6,934 bases of DNA from JADKIH01 sp043747595 (GTDB lineage: Bacteria > Bacteroidota > Bacteroidia > AKYH767-A > 2013-40CM-41-45): assembly GCA_043747595.1 (NCBI GenBank), contig JAYTOX010000117.1:1-6934 (forward strand). Direction: 5' to 3'. The position numbers were made by a program, and so were the translations under genes. The notes below the pieces were generated by a model. That model ran no database searches and was not told the DNA's origin. It saw nothing but the letters and a program-made list of their open reading frames with translations. How positions within the stretch are numbered: position 1 is the stretch's first letter; each line of letters starts with the position of its first letter. This document shows, one piece after another, positions 6,755 through 6,934 of this stretch.

Positions 6755-6929
6755 ATGAAGTATGGTTGATGAAGTAAGAAGGATGAAGGATGAAGTAAGA
6801 AGTAAGAAGTAAGAAGGATGAAGGATGAAGGATGAAGGATGAAGGATGAAGGATGAAGGATGAAGGATGAAGGATGAAGGATGAAGGATGAAGGATGAAA
6901 ATTTAAGTATGAAGTATGAAATTTTAAGT
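6755..6929. repeat. Heptanucleotide tandem repeat array (about 25 units, core of 11 perfect ATGAAGG)
   Basis: Starting 14 bases after the cytochrome-propeller stop codon, the sequence falls into consecutive 7-bp units that stay in one phase. Units at 6755-6817 mix ATGAAGT, ATGAAGG, AAGAAGG, AAGAAGT and one diverged ATGGTTG. Eleven identical ATGAAGG copies follow (6818-6894). After them come ATGAAAA, TTTAAGT, ATGAAGT, ATGAAAT and TTTAAGT, still in phase, to 6929. Variation is concentrated at unit positions 2 and 7. The array may continue past the window. It is not coding on the plus strand (a TGA falls in every frame every 21 bases), and it is not CRISPR (no spacers). It resembles the short tandemly repeated heptamers known from cyanobacteria and other bacteria. 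Function unknown; slipped-strand copy-number change is likely. Confidence 0.93.
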
Positions 6930-6934
6930 GAGAT

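Noticed and set aside
6769..6894. Minus-strand coding of a PSSFILH repeat protein
   Set aside because: Frames are open only because of the repeat composition; no ATG is present on that strand and nothing else supports a gene.
6755..6929. CRISPR array
   Set aside because: The units are 7 bp, directly adjacent, with no spacers and no palindromic repeat.

Overview
The window looks like chromosomal DNA of a member of the phylum Bacteroidota. It is AT-rich and its genes start without Shine-Dalgarno sequences, behind A-rich leaders. Exact TAnnTTTG-type -7 promoter boxes occur, a secreted protease carries a type IX secretion (T9SS) C-terminal sorting domain, and two lipoproteins have a Cys followed by charged residues. 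The futalosine-pathway gene mqnA fits non-intestinal, environmental lineages of this phylum. Genus cannot be told from the sequence.

Layout. Positions 1-1671 (+) are the C-terminal half of an RND efflux pump, cut by the window edge and closed by a strong intrinsic terminator (about 1682-1732). Then comes mqnA (1775-2536, +), chorismate dehydratase of menaquinone synthesis. It converges on a secreted M43-type zinc metalloprotease (2679-3962, -), and one bidirectional hairpin terminator (2628-2662) lies between them. Upstream of the protease on the same strand is rluE (4056-4649, -), a 23S rRNA pseudouridine synthase; the protease has its own candidate promoter. Divergent from rluE is a pair of lipoprotein genes (+): a small protein of unknown function (4740-5183) and a 495-residue fusion of a c-type haem domain with a seven-bladed YVTN/YncE-like propeller (5253-6740). 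The window ends in a tandem array of 7-bp units (about 6755-6929 or beyond) with no cytosine on the plus strand. No gene-free stretch exceeds 300 bases.

How the genes relate. Most neighbours look unrelated: efflux, quinone synthesis, rRNA modification and a secreted protease. The one pair that may act together is the small lipoprotein plus the cytochrome-propeller lipoprotein, 69 bp apart and co-oriented; I infer an envelope-anchored redox or metal-related function, unproven. The points most worth a second look are the phase-keeping heptamer array, the ring of repeated Pro-His positions in the propeller beside a CX4CH haem motif, and a Gly-to-Arg change inside the protease zinc motif.
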